Origin: Rhodocyclales bacterium | GTDB lineage: Bacteria > Pseudomonadota > Gammaproteobacteria > Burkholderiales > Rhodocyclaceae | Reading direction: 5' to 3' | Length of the DNA stretch: 64,000 bases | NCBI GenBank assembly: GCA_016235765.1 | Contig: JACRIZ010000006.1 | Location: 1 to 64,000 of the forward strand | In this document: positions 46,441 through 55,342 of the stretch, piece by piece | Position numbering within the stretch: the stretch's first letter is position 1 | Layout: each line of letters opens with the position of its first letter | Made by a program: the position numbers and the translations under genes | The notes under the pieces: generated by a model | What the model was told of the DNA's origin: nothing | The model's input: the letters and a program-made list of their open reading frames with translations, nothing else | Database searches by the model: none

Positions 46441-47964
46441 TCAGCGCGCCATCAGCACCAGCCAGCCTTGCACCGGAACCCCCTGCTCCAGACGCGACTG
46501 CACGCCTGTCATTTCGAGCAGGCTCAGGCCGTTCGCCGCCGCCAGGCGTTCGATGTAAGGAGCCGCATGGGCGAATCGCCCCTTGTCGTTGAGGACGAAA
46601 CCCTGCCCATCGCCGCGCTTCGCTTCCGGCAGCGCTTCCAGCGCCTCTACCGAAAAGGCGAAGGCGCCGCCCGGTCGCAGCAGCCTCGCGACCTGTGCCA
46701 CCACCTCGTCGAGCCGGCCGAGGTAGACGAATACATCGGCGGCGAGCACCACGTCGTATCCGGCCGCCGGCTCGTCGCGCATCGCCGGCAGCAAGTCGGC
46801 TTGCAGAAGGCGCTGGTAAATGTTCCGCTCCTTCGCCTTGGCCAGCATGTTGGCTGACAGGTCGATGCCGACGATGCGCCGGGCACGGGAAGCAATCGCC
46901 TCACCGGCGAGGCCCGTGCCGCAGCCCAGGTCCAGGACTTCCCAATCACCCTGGGCCGGTACCTCGTGCTTGAGCAACAGCGCAACCAGGTGCTCGGGAA
47001 TCCGGTAGGCGAGTCCATGCACCAGATGGTCGTCGAACCGATCGGCGTACCCGTCGAACACCCCGGCCACGTACCGACTCGGCGCACGCTCGGCCCCCGC
47101 ACCGGTCAAAGCCGCCAGCAGGTGGGTCGCGACCTCGTTCCCCGGCTCGAGGCGAACCGCCTCGCGGTAGCTGGCAATGGACTCGTCCAGGTTCCCCATG
47201 TCCTTGCAGGCATTGCCAAGGTTGAGGTGGGCGTCGGCAAAGGCCGGGCGGATCGATAAGGCGTGCCGATAGCAGTCGAGCGCCTCCGGAAGCCGTCGTT
47301 CGGTGGCCAAGGCGACGCCAAGGTTGTTGTAGGCCTCTGCATTTGCCGGATTTGCCGCGATTGCCCGGCGATAGCAATCGCTCGCTTCGGTCCCTTCGCC
47401 CGTATCGCGCAGGGCATTGCCCAAATTGTTCCAGGCCCGCGAGTTGCCGGGATCGACCGCCAGGGCCCGGCGATACGAGGCAATGGATTCTTCGACCTGG
47501 CCCGAATCCTTCAAGGCGCCCGCCAGGTTTGCCAGGGCCTCGGCATAGTCGGGCTTCAGTTGCACGGCGCGACGGAACGCTTCCGCGGCTTCACGGAAAC
47601 GCCGCGCCCCCATGTATGCCGCACCCAGATTGTTCAGGGCGAACGGATCGTCCGGCTTCAGCTTCACGGCCAGGCCGATCAGTTCGGTCGACTGGTCGAT
47701 TTTGCCGGCCTGATACTCGATCAAGCCCAGCATGTGCAGGGCGTCAGGATTCTCGGGGTCCCGGCCAAGCACCTGCCGGTAAATGACCTCGGCCTCGCCG
47801 ATGCGACCGGCCTGATGGAGCCGCAAGCCCGCCATGACATCTGCCGGGCCTTCGGCGGCAGCCCCGCCCACACTCGTGCCCGGGCTGGCTACGGACCCGC
47901 AGCAATGCTTGTACCGCTTCCCGCTGCCGCAGGGGCATGGATCGTTGCGATTCGGCTTGGCCAA
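46441..47964 (-). CDS. SEC-C / TPR / methyltransferase protein
   Basis: A 507-residue protein. The N-terminal 20 residues form a SEC-C zinc motif (NDPCPCGSGKRYKHCC). About eight TPR repeats follow (roughly 45-300), then a class I methyltransferase with LDLGCGTGLAGEAIA near 345 and ADVFVYLGRLDEV near 410. It starts at TTG with GGGAG 6 bases upstream. It faces the glycosyltransferase gene and lies divergent from fliC, so it may methylate flagellin or its glycan, which is inference. TPR-methyltransferases are known in glycan clusters, but not this SEC-C arrangement to my knowledge. Confidence 0.85.
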   Translation of the reverse strand: MAKPNRNDPCPCGSGKRYKHCCGSVASPGTSVGGAAAEGPADVMAGLRLHQAGRIGEAEVIYRQVLGRDPENPDALHMLGLIEYQAGKIDQSTELIGLAVKLKPDDPFALNNLGAAYMGARRFREAAEAFRRAVQLKPDYAEALANLAGALKDSGQVEESIASYRRALAVDPGNSRAWNNLGNALRDTGEGTEASDCYRRAIAANPANAEAYNNLGVALATERRLPEALDCYRHALSIRPAFADAHLNLGNACKDMGNLDESIASYREAVRLEPGNEVATHLLAALTGAGAERAPSRYVAGVFDGYADRFDDHLVHGLAYRIPEHLVALLLKHEVPAQGDWEVLDLGCGTGLAGEAIASRARRIVGIDLSANMLAKAKERNIYQRLLQADLLPAMRDEPAAGYDVVLAADVFVYLGRLDEVVAQVARLLRPGGAFAFSVEALEALPEAKRGDGQGFVLNDKGRFAHAAPYIERLAAANGLSLLEMTGVQSRLEQGVPVQGWLVLMAR

Positions 47965-48013
47965 GATGACTCCCGATTACTATCACACTGTTTTTTAATG
48001 ATTTTTATTGTAC

Positions 48014-48040
48014 TAAAGTTCCCCACGACAGCGACGTTAA
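48014..48040 (+). promoter_or_regulatory. sigma28 (FliA) promoter of fliC
   Basis: TAAAGTTC, 11 bases, then GACGTTAA matches the sigma28 consensus TAAAGTTT-N11-GCCGATAA at 7 of 8 and 6 of 8 positions. Predicted transcription starts near 48047, leaving an untranslated leader of about 88 bases before the fliC ATG at 48135, which has an AGGAG ribosome site. Confidence 0.75.
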
Positions 48041-48134
48041 TACACCCGTGACACCAGTTTTAGTTAGGCCTGCTGCGGGGCTGGTGTCCCAGAGTCCTGC
48101 GGCGGGCGCCCTGAAAACAGAATAGGAGCACATC

Positions 48135-49661
48135 ATGTCTGCCATCATCAACACCAACATCGATTCACTGAACTCGCAACGGCAGTTGACCCGTTCCCAG
48201 GGCGACTTGAGCACCGCGCTGCAGCGCCTCTCTTCCGGCCTTCGCATCAACAGTGCCAAGGACGACGCCGCCGGCCTCGCCATTGCCGACCGCTTCACCT
48301 CGCAGATTCGCGGTCTCGACCAGGCCCGCCGCAACGCCAACGACGGTATCTCGCTGGCGCAGACTGCTGAAGGCTCCCTGTCTTCGATGGCCGACATGCT
48401 GCAACGTGTGCGCGAACTGGCTGTCCAGTCCGCCAACGAAACGAACTCCGCCAGCGACCGTGCCGCTCTGCAAAACGAAGTTTCGAACCTGACCGCCGAA
48501 CTGAACCGGATGGCGCAGACCACCCAGTTCAACGGCCGCAACCTGCTGGACGGCACCTTCACCTCCGCCCAGTTCCAGGTCGGCGCCAACGCCAACCAGA
48601 CGATCACGGCCACCAGCCAGAACTTCCTGACCAGCGCCTACGGCAGCTACCGTATGGGCAGCCTGGAGGAAGGCGACGATACGACCCACACCACCAACGG
48701 CGACCTGGTCAAGGGCAGCACGACGACCAACGTCATCACGACCTTCAGCGCCACCAACACCACCCGCCTGACCGGCACGACCTTCACGGTCAATGGCTCC
48801 CTCGGTTCGCAGGCGATCACCTACGCCGGCACCGATACGGCCAAGATCGTCGCGGGCGCTGTCAATGCCAAGTCGGCGCTGACCGGCGTGACCGCCACCG
48901 CGCGGACCGAGATCCAGATGCTCAGCTTCACGGCCGCCAAGAGCTACTCGGTCGCCGTCACCGCTGACAACACCACCGCAGTCACGGTCGCCTTCACGGT
49001 CGGCGCCTCGGTCAACAGCGACGGCCTCTCCGCCGCGGTCGCGGCCTTCAACGACGTTTCGTCCAAGACCGGCGTCACCGCGCGCGTCGACGATGGCGGC
49101 ACCTCGATCATCCTGACCAACTCTGCCGGCAACAACGTGACGCTCGCCAACGCCGCATCGGGCAGCACTTCCTTCAACCTGGCGTCCTACACCGGCGGCG
49201 GCAACGCAACGGCATCCGCCGCAATCGCCACGGGTGCGACCGCCCTGGTGCAAGGCCAGATCACGCTCGACTCCGACAAGACCTTCAACATCTCCGGCGC
49301 GACCGCCAACGACTGGTTCACAGCCGCGACAGGCGCTTCGCAGCAGCAGGCAGTGCAGTACGCCGACGTATCGAACAAGGACGCAGCAAACCGGACGATC
49401 GCCTTGATCGACGGCGCGCTGCAAAACGTGGCTACCCAGCGCGCCCGCTACGGTGCCCTGCAAAACCGGTTCGAATCGACGGTCAAGTCGCTGATGACGG
49501 CATCGGAGAACATGTCGGCCTCCCGCAGCCGGATTCAGGATGCCGACTTCGCAGCCGAAACCGCCAACCTGACCCGCGCGCAGATCTTGCAGCAGGCAGG
49601 CATCGCGATGTTGTCGCAAGCCAACGCGCTGCCGCAGCAAGTCCTGAGCCTCCTCAGGTAA
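48135..49661 (+). CDS. fliC: flagellin
   Basis: A 508-residue flagellin, the filament subunit exported by the flagellar type III system. The conserved N-terminus ([38 protein letters not shown]) and C-terminus ([32 protein letters not shown]) form the D0/D1 coiled coil. The middle (about 165-420) is rich in Thr, Ser and Ala and would give many O-linked attachment sites. The 15-kb glycan/sulfation island upstream makes it the prime candidate acceptor. A sigma28 promoter precedes it. Confidence 0.97.
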   Translation: MSAIINTNIDSLNSQRQLTRSQGDLSTALQRLSSGLRINSAKDDAAGLAIADRFTSQIRGLDQARRNANDGISLAQTAEGSLSSMADMLQRVRELAVQSANETNSASDRAALQNEVSNLTAELNRMAQTTQFNGRNLLDGTFTSAQFQVGANANQTITATSQNFLTSAYGSYRMGSLEEGDDTTHTTNGDLVKGSTTTNVITTFSATNTTRLTGTTFTVNGSLGSQAITYAGTDTAKIVAGAVNAKSALTGVTATARTEIQMLSFTAAKSYSVAVTADNTTAVTVAFTVGASVNSDGLSAAVAAFNDVSSKTGVTARVDDGGTSIILTNSAGNNVTLANAASGSTSFNLASYTGGGNATASAAIATGATALVQGQITLDSDKTFNISGATANDWFTAATGASQQQAVQYADVSNKDAANRTIALIDGALQNVATQRARYGALQNRFESTVKSLMTASENMSASRSRIQDADFAAETANLTRAQILQQAGIAMLSQANALPQQVLSLLR

Positions 49662-49699
49662 TAGGTCGGCAACTGCGAGCGAATAGCTAGCAAAGGGAT

Positions 49700-49728
49700 G
49701 CGGGGAACGAGGAATCATCGTCCCCCGC
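49700..49728. other. hairpin between fliC and flaG
   Basis: GCGGGGAACGA and TCGTCCCCCGC pair at 10 of 11 positions across a 7-base loop 39 bp after the fliC stop. There is no T-run. It may slow read-through or protect the abundant fliC message, giving lower flaG levels. Confidence 0.45.
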
Positions 49729-49756
49729 TCCTGCGACCCAAACGAGGAACGCGATC

Positions 49757-50140
49757 ATGGGAATCAACCAAGTCAGCGGCCAAGCAACGGCCTACGTGGC
49801 ACCCGAACTGCCACAACGGCCCCAGCCTGCGCATGTGCCCGAATCGGGCACTGTTCCAGCGCAAGCGGGGAGCCAGCCCGCGCACGGCCAAGCGGCAGGC
49901 ACTCAGGTCTCGCGCCAGGAACTCGAGGAAACACTGCAGCGCGTCAGCGAGTCGCTGAAGTCGGTTGCCAGCAACAACCTCGAGTTCAGCATCGACGACT
50001 CGACCGGCAAGACCGTGGTCCGGGTAGTCGATTCGTCGACGAAGGAACTCATCCGGCAAATCCCGACGGAGGAAATGCTGGCAATTGCCCGAGCGATTGA
50101 TGGCGAGATCAAAGGACTGCTTGTCCGCAACAAGGCCTGA
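49757..50140 (+). CDS. flaG: flagellar protein FlaG
   Basis: A 127-residue FlaG-family protein; in other bacteria it affects filament length. The conserved C-terminal half has LEFSIDDSTGKTVVRVVDSSTKELIRQIP and EMLAIARAIDGEIKGL. The N-terminal half is Pro/Gln-rich and less conserved. GAGGAACGC precedes the ATG. An intrinsic terminator follows. Confidence 0.92.
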   Translation: MGINQVSGQATAYVAPELPQRPQPAHVPESGTVPAQAGSQPAHGQAAGTQVSRQELEETLQRVSESLKSVASNNLEFSIDDSTGKTVVRVVDSSTKELIRQIPTEEMLAIARAIDGEIKGLLVRNKA

Positions 50141-50168
50141 ACGGCCTACTCTTCACAGTTGCCATTGG

Positions 50169-50197
50169 AACGGCCGGCGCAAGCCGGCCGTTTTTTT
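50169..50197 (+). terminator. intrinsic terminator after flaG
   Basis: AACGGCCGGC-GCAA-GCCGGCCGTT makes a 10-bp stem with a 4-base loop followed by seven T. It ends the fliC-flaG transcript just before the fliD promoter. Confidence 0.92.
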
Positions 50198-50200
50198 GTT

Positions 50201-50227
50201 TCAAGTTTGCCCTGGAAAAGTCGATAA
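50201..50227 (+). promoter_or_regulatory. sigma28 (FliA) promoter of fliD
   Basis: TCAAGTTT, 11 bases, then GTCGATAA matches the sigma28 consensus at 7 of 8 positions in each box. It lies 46 bp before the fliD ATG and just after the flaG terminator, so fliDST and probably the following genes form a separate late transcript. Confidence 0.8.
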
Positions 50228-50273
50228 TCCAGTTATGCGACCGGGCGCATTCCGGTCAGTCTAGGACTTGAAC

Positions 50274-51734
50274 ATGGCTACCATATCTTCCGCAGGCATC
50301 GGCTCGGGCCTGGACATCAACGGCCTGATCACCAAGCTGATGGCCGTCGAGCAACAGCCCCTGATCGCGCTGGACACCAAGGAGGCTGGCTACCAGGCCA
50401 AGTTGTCTGCCTATGGCGGCCTGAAGGGCGCCGTGTCGGCCTTGCAGACTGCGGCGCACGCGCTGAAATCGTCATCGCTATATACCAGCATGTCGGCCAA
50501 GGCAGCGGACAGTACCGTCGTCAGCGCCAGCGCCGTATCGACCGCGGTGGCAGGAACCTACGGCCTTACCGTCACCGCGCTGGCCAAGTCGCAAAGCCTG
50601 GCGACCAAGGCGGATTTTTCCAGCCACACCAGCGACATCAGCACGATAGACGGCAAGATCAAGATCGAACTGGGCACTTATTCGGGGGGCACGTTCACCG
50701 CCGACTCCGCCAAGAGCCCCATCACCATCGAAATCCCGACGGAATCGTCGTCGCTGGACGAAATCCGCGACGAAATCAACGCCGTCAACGCCGGCGTCCG
50801 CGCGAGCGTGGTCTATGTGGGCAAGAACGCCGGCGGCACCGACGTTTACAAGCTCTCCCTCACCGCCAAGGACACCGGGGCGGCCAACAGCATGCGTATC
50901 ACGGTCATGGACAGCAACGATGTCGTGCTGACCGACAACACCGGACTGGCGCAGCTTTCCTACGATCCGACCAAGACCGCCGGCACGGGCAACGAATACG
51001 ACATCAAGGTGCCGGCCCAGGATGCCCGATTGACCATCGACGGCATCGACCTCACGCGTGGCAGCAACACCATCACCGATGCCATCACCGGCGTCACGCT
51101 GAGCCTCCTGAAGGAAGCTGACACGACGCTGACCATTACCAAGGACTCGGCATCGGTGAAGAGCGCGCTGCAGGCCTTCGTCAAGGCGTACAACGACGTC
51201 AACACGCTGGCGCACGACCTGTCGGCCTACAGCAGCGACACCAAGACCGCCTCGGTACTCACCGGCGACAGCGGCGTCCGCAGCCTGCAAACCGCGCTTC
51301 GGCAGATGATCGGGTATTCGGTCGAGCCGGCCACGCTGTCGGTCCGCAACTTGTCGGCGATCGGCATCGCCATGCAACGCGACGGTTCGCTGGAGTTCGA
51401 TTCGAGCAAGTTCGACGCCGCCGTCGCCAAGTCGGCATCGGACGTGGCAACTTTCTTTTCGAGCGACACCACCGCAACCAAGGGCGTCGCGGTGCGGATG
51501 TCCACCGTTCTTGATTCGATGCTGGCAACGAACGGCCTGCTCGCCAGCCGGACAGACGGCATCAATCGCAGCATCAAGGACGTCGGCAAGCAACGCGAAG
51601 CCCTGGGTCTTCGCCTGACCGCCATCGAGAAGCGTTACAGGGCCCAATTCACGGCCCTGGACAGCCTGGTTGCCAGCATGCAGCAAACCTCCAGTTTCCT
51701 GACCCAGCAACTCGCCAAGCTATCGACGACGTAG
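50274..51734 (+). CDS. fliD: flagellar filament cap FliD
   Basis: A 486-residue cap protein that folds flagellin at the filament tip. N-terminal ISSAGIGSGLDINGLITKLMAVEQQPL and the C-terminal coiled-coil ending AQFTALDSLVASMQQTSSFLTQQL are family hallmarks. I use the ATG at 50274; a TTG at 50268 is in frame. It precedes fliS and fliT, the export chaperones of FliC and FliD. Confidence 0.95.
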   Translation: MATISSAGIGSGLDINGLITKLMAVEQQPLIALDTKEAGYQAKLSAYGGLKGAVSALQTAAHALKSSSLYTSMSAKAADSTVVSASAVSTAVAGTYGLTVTALAKSQSLATKADFSSHTSDISTIDGKIKIELGTYSGGTFTADSAKSPITIEIPTESSSLDEIRDEINAVNAGVRASVVYVGKNAGGTDVYKLSLTAKDTGAANSMRITVMDSNDVVLTDNTGLAQLSYDPTKTAGTGNEYDIKVPAQDARLTIDGIDLTRGSNTITDAITGVTLSLLKEADTTLTITKDSASVKSALQAFVKAYNDVNTLAHDLSAYSSDTKTASVLTGDSGVRSLQTALRQMIGYSVEPATLSVRNLSAIGIAMQRDGSLEFDSSKFDAAVAKSASDVATFFSSDTTATKGVAVRMSTVLDSMLATNGLLASRTDGINRSIKDVGKQREALGLRLTAIEKRYRAQFTALDSLVASMQQTSSFLTQQLAKLSTT

Positions 51735-51775
51735 GGCCGCACCCTGTTCCGGTCAAGATCACAAGGACAATCGCC

Positions 51776-52201
51776 ATGTACCCCTCGACAGCAAGTCCCG
51801 CCGACGCCTACACCAAGGTCGGCATTGAAACCGGCGTCAGCGGCGCGTCGCCGCACAAGCTCATCCTGATGCTCTTCGATGGCGCGATCATGGCCATCGG
51901 GTCGGCAGCCCGGCAGATGCAGGCCAACCAAATCGCCGAGAAAGGCCAATCGATTTCCAAGGCCATCGACATCATCACCAATGGCCTCGAAGCCTCGCTG
52001 GACATGAAGGTCGAAGGTGAGCTCGGGGCACGCCTCTCGGCGCTGTATGAATACATGTGCGCGAGGCTCCTGCACGCGGGCATCAAGAATGACCGCGCGG
52101 CGCTGGACGAGGTCGCCGGCCTACTCGCCGAACTGCGCTCTGCCTGGGAAGAAATAGCCGACGATCCCGCCGTTCTTTCCGCGAACAACGCCCGGCGGTG
52201 A
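51776..52201 (+). CDS. fliS: flagellin export chaperone FliS
   Basis: A 141-residue four-helix FliS-family protein that binds the flagellin C-terminus before export. Visible hallmarks are AYTKVGIETGVSGASPHKLILMLFDGA near the start and LGARLSALYEYMCARLLHAG in the middle. Its stop overlaps the fliT GTG start by 4 bp. Confidence 0.94.
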   Translation: MYPSTASPADAYTKVGIETGVSGASPHKLILMLFDGAIMAIGSAARQMQANQIAEKGQSISKAIDIITNGLEASLDMKVEGELGARLSALYEYMCARLLHAGIKNDRAALDEVAGLLAELRSAWEEIADDPAVLSANNARR

Positions 52202-52542
52202 GTCTTACCATGCTGGCGATGGCTTCCCAGATCGATATCTACGAAGAAATGAGCGCGCTTTCGGCCCGCATGGTCGACGCGGCACGGGCGAATGATTGGG
52301 AGAACCTGATCCAGCTCGAAAAGTCAGTCGTCGCGCTACGCCGCTTGCTCACCTTGGACGACGACAACAGCCGGCTCACGCCGGGCGAAGTCGAGATGAA
52401 GCGTTCGCTGATCCAGCGCATCCTCGACGATGACGCCGAGATCCGCCGCCACACCGAACCCTGGATGGAGCAGGTGCGGCAGTTCCTTGGCGGCAATGCG
52501 CGCCGCAAACAGGTGGAAAGCGCCTACGGCGCATCCACCTGA
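52198..52542 (+). CDS. fliT: flagellar chaperone FliT-like
   Basis: A 114-residue helical protein in the fliT position, with IDIYEEMSALSARMVDAARANDWENLIQLE and a C-terminal helix ILDDDAEIRRHTEPWMEQVRQFL. In other bacteria FliT binds FliD and FlhDC. The start is GTG overlapping the fliS stop. Identity rests on position, length and helical pattern. Confidence 0.8.
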   Translation: MSLTMLAMASQIDIYEEMSALSARMVDAARANDWENLIQLEKSVVALRRLLTLDDDNSRLTPGEVEMKRSLIQRILDDDAEIRRHTEPWMEQVRQFLGGNARRKQVESAYGAST

Positions 52543-52609
52543 ACAACGAAGGCCGGCACATGGCTGCCGATGTTCCTTGCGCAGGCACTTCCGGTAGGGA
52601 CGGTCCGCC

Positions 52610-53797
52610 ATGGCCGTGATCCCGCCCGATGCGGGTGTCCGCATGCGCACGCAAACCGACCCGGGGCAATTGCAGCCCCTGGCCCCGGTAAGAGGCATTC
52701 CCGCCGGCCTGCCGGAATTCCAGCCTGGCCAGAGCTTCACCGCTCGTATCCAGGAACTGCTCCCCGACAACACCTACAAGGCCTTGGTTGCCGGCCGGCA
52801 ACTGACCCTGCAGCTCCCCGAGGGAGCAAGCCCCGGCGACCTGCTTGAACTGACCGTCGTCGATCGGACGCCGCACACGGTCATCGCCCGACGCACCGAA
52901 GGCCAGCCGTCCGGCGGTCAAGTCGATGCCCGGGCGTATCCGTATGCCAGGATTTCGGACGCAGGCCGCTTGATCGGTCAGTTGCTGCCGCCCGAGGGCG
53001 AGGCGGCCCCGCCTGTCGCCCTCACTCGCGGTCAGCCGGTCCTGACCCAGCCACCGACGACCGGCGGCCAGTTGGCGTCGGCGCTGCGCAATGCGGTCAG
53101 CCAAAGCGGACTCTTCTATGAAGCCCACCAGGCTCAATGGGTTGCTGGAGAGCGCGCGCTGGCCTCCCTGCGCGCCGAACCGCAAGGACAGCTTCCCGTC
53201 GCCCCCCGACCTGCCACGGCCACCCACGGCCTCCAGGCTCCGGGTACCGAGGTCGGCACACCGCCTGCCGGCACGCCTGGCGCCGGCGCCGCACGCACCG
53301 AGCCCGGCGTCGCACCGCGCACGGATATTGCCGCCCGGATCGCAGAACCGGCGACAGGGAGAGGTGAGTCCCCATCGCAAGCCGCTGCCAGCGGAACGGC
53401 GCAGCAAGCCACCGCCGCCAGCGTTCCCGACGGGATACGCTCGATCGTCCAGCAGCAGTTGGACGCAGTGGCCACCCAGCGCCTGGCCTGGCACGGCGAA
53501 GTCTGGCCCGGGCAATCGATGGACTGGGCGATCCAGCGGGACGACGTCGAGGAGCGGGACGCCGCGGCAACGGAAGGCGTCGAGGCACCGCGCTGGAGCA
53601 CCTCGCTGCGCCTGACCATGCCGCGCCTCGGCACCGTGGACGCGGTCATCCAGTTGACCGGTGGGCGCCTGCAGATACGGCTGGCGGCCGACGCCGATGC
53701 CGTCACCGACCTGCGCCAGCAATCGGCAAACCTGACCGCCGCACTCACCAGCGCAGGCCTGGCGGTTCAGTCCCTCGAGATCCGCCATGAAAGCTGA
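52610..53797 (+). CDS. FliK-like (flagellar hook-length type) protein
   Basis: A 395-residue Pro/Ala/Gln-rich protein. Only the C-terminal 85 residues resemble the FliK C-terminal domain (STSLRLTMPRLGTVDAVIQLTGGRLQIRLAADADAVTDLRQQ); the rest is low-complexity with an N-terminal RMRTQTDPGQLQPLAPV. It overlaps the FlhB-C-like gene by 11 bp. A second, more typical FliK begins at 63134, so this may be a paralogue with another substrate-switching role. Confidence 0.72.
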   Translation: MAVIPPDAGVRMRTQTDPGQLQPLAPVRGIPAGLPEFQPGQSFTARIQELLPDNTYKALVAGRQLTLQLPEGASPGDLLELTVVDRTPHTVIARRTEGQPSGGQVDARAYPYARISDAGRLIGQLLPPEGEAAPPVALTRGQPVLTQPPTTGGQLASALRNAVSQSGLFYEAHQAQWVAGERALASLRAEPQGQLPVAPRPATATHGLQAPGTEVGTPPAGTPGAGAARTEPGVAPRTDIAARIAEPATGRGESPSQAAASGTAQQATAASVPDGIRSIVQQQLDAVATQRLAWHGEVWPGQSMDWAIQRDDVEERDAAATEGVEAPRWSTSLRLTMPRLGTVDAVIQLTGGRLQIRLAADADAVTDLRQQSANLTAALTSAGLAVQSLEIRHES

Positions 53798-54086
53798 TCG
53801 CCCGCCCCGCCCGGTCGACGAACGCAGCCTTGCCGTTGCCCTCGCCTACGCGCCGGGCGATGCGGCGCCGCGCGTCGTCGCCAAGGGGCGCGGCCTGACT
53901 GCCGAGACCATCATCGCCGTCGCTCGCGACCACGAAGTCTATGTTCACGAATCGCCGGAGATGGTGGCACTGCTGATGCAGGTCGACCTTGACGACCACA
54001 TCCCGCCGCAACTGTATCTGGCGGTCGCCGAACTGCTTGCCTGGTTGTATCGGGTCGAGGAGCATCCGCAGCCGGCGGTCGCCTGA
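53787..54086 (+). CDS. FlhB C-terminal-like protein (FhlB/EscU-type)
   Basis: A 99-residue cytoplasmic protein matching the C-terminal domain of FlhB, the type III switch protein, without its membrane part. Visible are AVALAYAPGDAAPRVVAKGRGL, IIAVARDHEVYVHESPEMVALLMQVDLDDHIP and LYLAVAELLAWLYRVEE. The FlhB auto-cleavage NPTH is not seen (AYAPGDAAP sits there). It may modulate substrate choice together with the FliK-like gene that it overlaps. Confidence 0.85.
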   Translation: MKADRPPRPVDERSLAVALAYAPGDAAPRVVAKGRGLTAETIIAVARDHEVYVHESPEMVALLMQVDLDDHIPPQLYLAVAELLAWLYRVEEHPQPAVA

Positions 54087-54135
54087 CTCACCGGCCATGA
54101 CTCAAGCAAGGCATTCCAGTTAGAATTCGCCTGCC

Positions 54136-54942
54136 ATGAGCTCTCCAGTCCAGAATGATGCCGCCGGCCCGAGCAACGCCAAGGCGGTCGCCCATGGGCT
54201 GCTTGAACTCGCCGACCACACGCAGTATCTGCTGCGCACGAAGAACGAGATACTCTTCGTGCTGCGCGGCCTGCTCGCCAGCACGGACCACATCACGATC
54301 TATTTCAACGAAGGGCAGGACTTCCTGCTCTCCGCCGTGATCGAGGTCGACGACGACGGCCTGGTCCTCGACTATGGCGGCAACCTGGCCGCCAACGCCC
54401 GGGCGCTGGCGGCAGACAGGCTGTTCTGTGTCACCACGCACGACAAGATTCGCATCCAGTTCGTGCTGCGCGGGCTGCACCAGATCGACTATCAGGGGCG
54501 GCCGGCGTTTCGTGCCGCGTTGCCGGACAGCGTTCTTCGCCTGCAAAGACGGGAATACTACCGACTGACGACGCCGATCGCCCATCCGATCAAGTGCCAG
54601 ATTCCGGTCATGAAGGAAGGCGGCCTGAGTACCACGGTCATGGAGGCGAATGTGGTCGACATCAGTGGCGGCGGCCTGGCCATGATGGTGCCGCCGGTCG
54701 GCCTGATCTTTTCCGCCGGCGACGTCTTCGAGAACTGCCGGATCGAATTGCCCGATGTCGGCGTCGTCATCACGACCCTGGAAATCCGCAACGTGTTCGA
54801 CGTCACCTTGCGCACCGGCACCCAGGTTGCCCGCGCCGGCTGCCAATTCACGAATCTGCCGGGACCGATGCTGACGCTGATCCAGCGCTACATCATCAAG
54901 GTCGAGCGGGAGCGCAAGGCGCGCGAATCCGGAATGGCCTGA
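54136..54942 (+). CDS. ycgR: PilZ-domain flagellar brake protein YcgR-like
   Basis: A 268-residue protein. The N-terminal half matches the YcgR-N flagellar-brake domain. The PilZ domain has its two cyclic di-GMP motifs, RREYYRL (residues 139-145) and DISGGGLAM (175-183). It should slow the motor when cyclic di-GMP is high; a GGDEF enzyme is encoded at 29.2 kb. No promoter is clear in the 49-bp gap before it. Confidence 0.88.
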   Translation: MSSPVQNDAAGPSNAKAVAHGLLELADHTQYLLRTKNEILFVLRGLLASTDHITIYFNEGQDFLLSAVIEVDDDGLVLDYGGNLAANARALAADRLFCVTTHDKIRIQFVLRGLHQIDYQGRPAFRAALPDSVLRLQRREYYRLTTPIAHPIKCQIPVMKEGGLSTTVMEANVVDISGGGLAMMVPPVGLIFSAGDVFENCRIELPDVGVVITTLEIRNVFDVTLRTGTQVARAGCQFTNLPGPMLTLIQRYIIKVERERKARESGMA

Positions 54943-54955
54943 GGCACGACCGGCC

Positions 54956-55282
54956 TCAGACCGGCATGTTCATGATGTCGTTGTAGGCCGTGACCAGCTT
55001 GTTGCGCACCTGCACCATCTGCTGGAACGACAGGTTGGCCTTCTGCAGGTCTATCATCACGTCCTGCAGGTTGACGTTGTTCTTGCCGGCCGTGAAATCC
55101 TCGGCAATGTTCTGAGCCTGCTGTTGCGCCTGGTTGACCTGGTCGATGGCGGTCTTCAGCGCCAACGAGAAATCCGCACCACCCGCCGCTCCCGCCGAAT
55201 CCGCCGGCTTGCCCTGTGCAAGTGCGGCCGATGCGCGCAACTGCGCCAGCGCTTGATCAAGACTTCGGGTGTCGATTGCCAT
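54956..55282 (-). CDS. fliE: flagellar hook-basal body protein FliE
   Basis: A 108-residue FliE adaptor between the MS ring and rod. The C-terminus NVNLQDVMIDLQKANLSFQQMVQVRNKLVTAY is the family signature. It lies alone on the minus strand after fleR and has its own sigma54 promoter, so FleR should activate it. Confidence 0.95.
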   Translation of the reverse strand: MAIDTRSLDQALAQLRASAALAQGKPADSAGAAGGADFSLALKTAIDQVNQAQQQAQNIAEDFTAGKNNVNLQDVMIDLQKANLSFQQMVQVRNKLVTAYNDIMNMPV

Positions 55283-55316
55283 GGTAGCCCGCTTGGTGAT
55301 GTTTCAAGATTTTACT

Positions 55317-55332
55317 AGCAAGCGGCATGCCG
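55317..55332 (-). promoter_or_regulatory. sigma54 promoter of fliE
   Basis: On the minus strand CGGCATG-N4-TTGCT gives GG at -24 and GC at -12 with correct spacing. Predicted transcription starts about 25 bases before the fliE ATG. It sits between the fleR stop and fliE. Confidence 0.75.
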
Positions 55333-55342
55333 GTTGTCAGGC

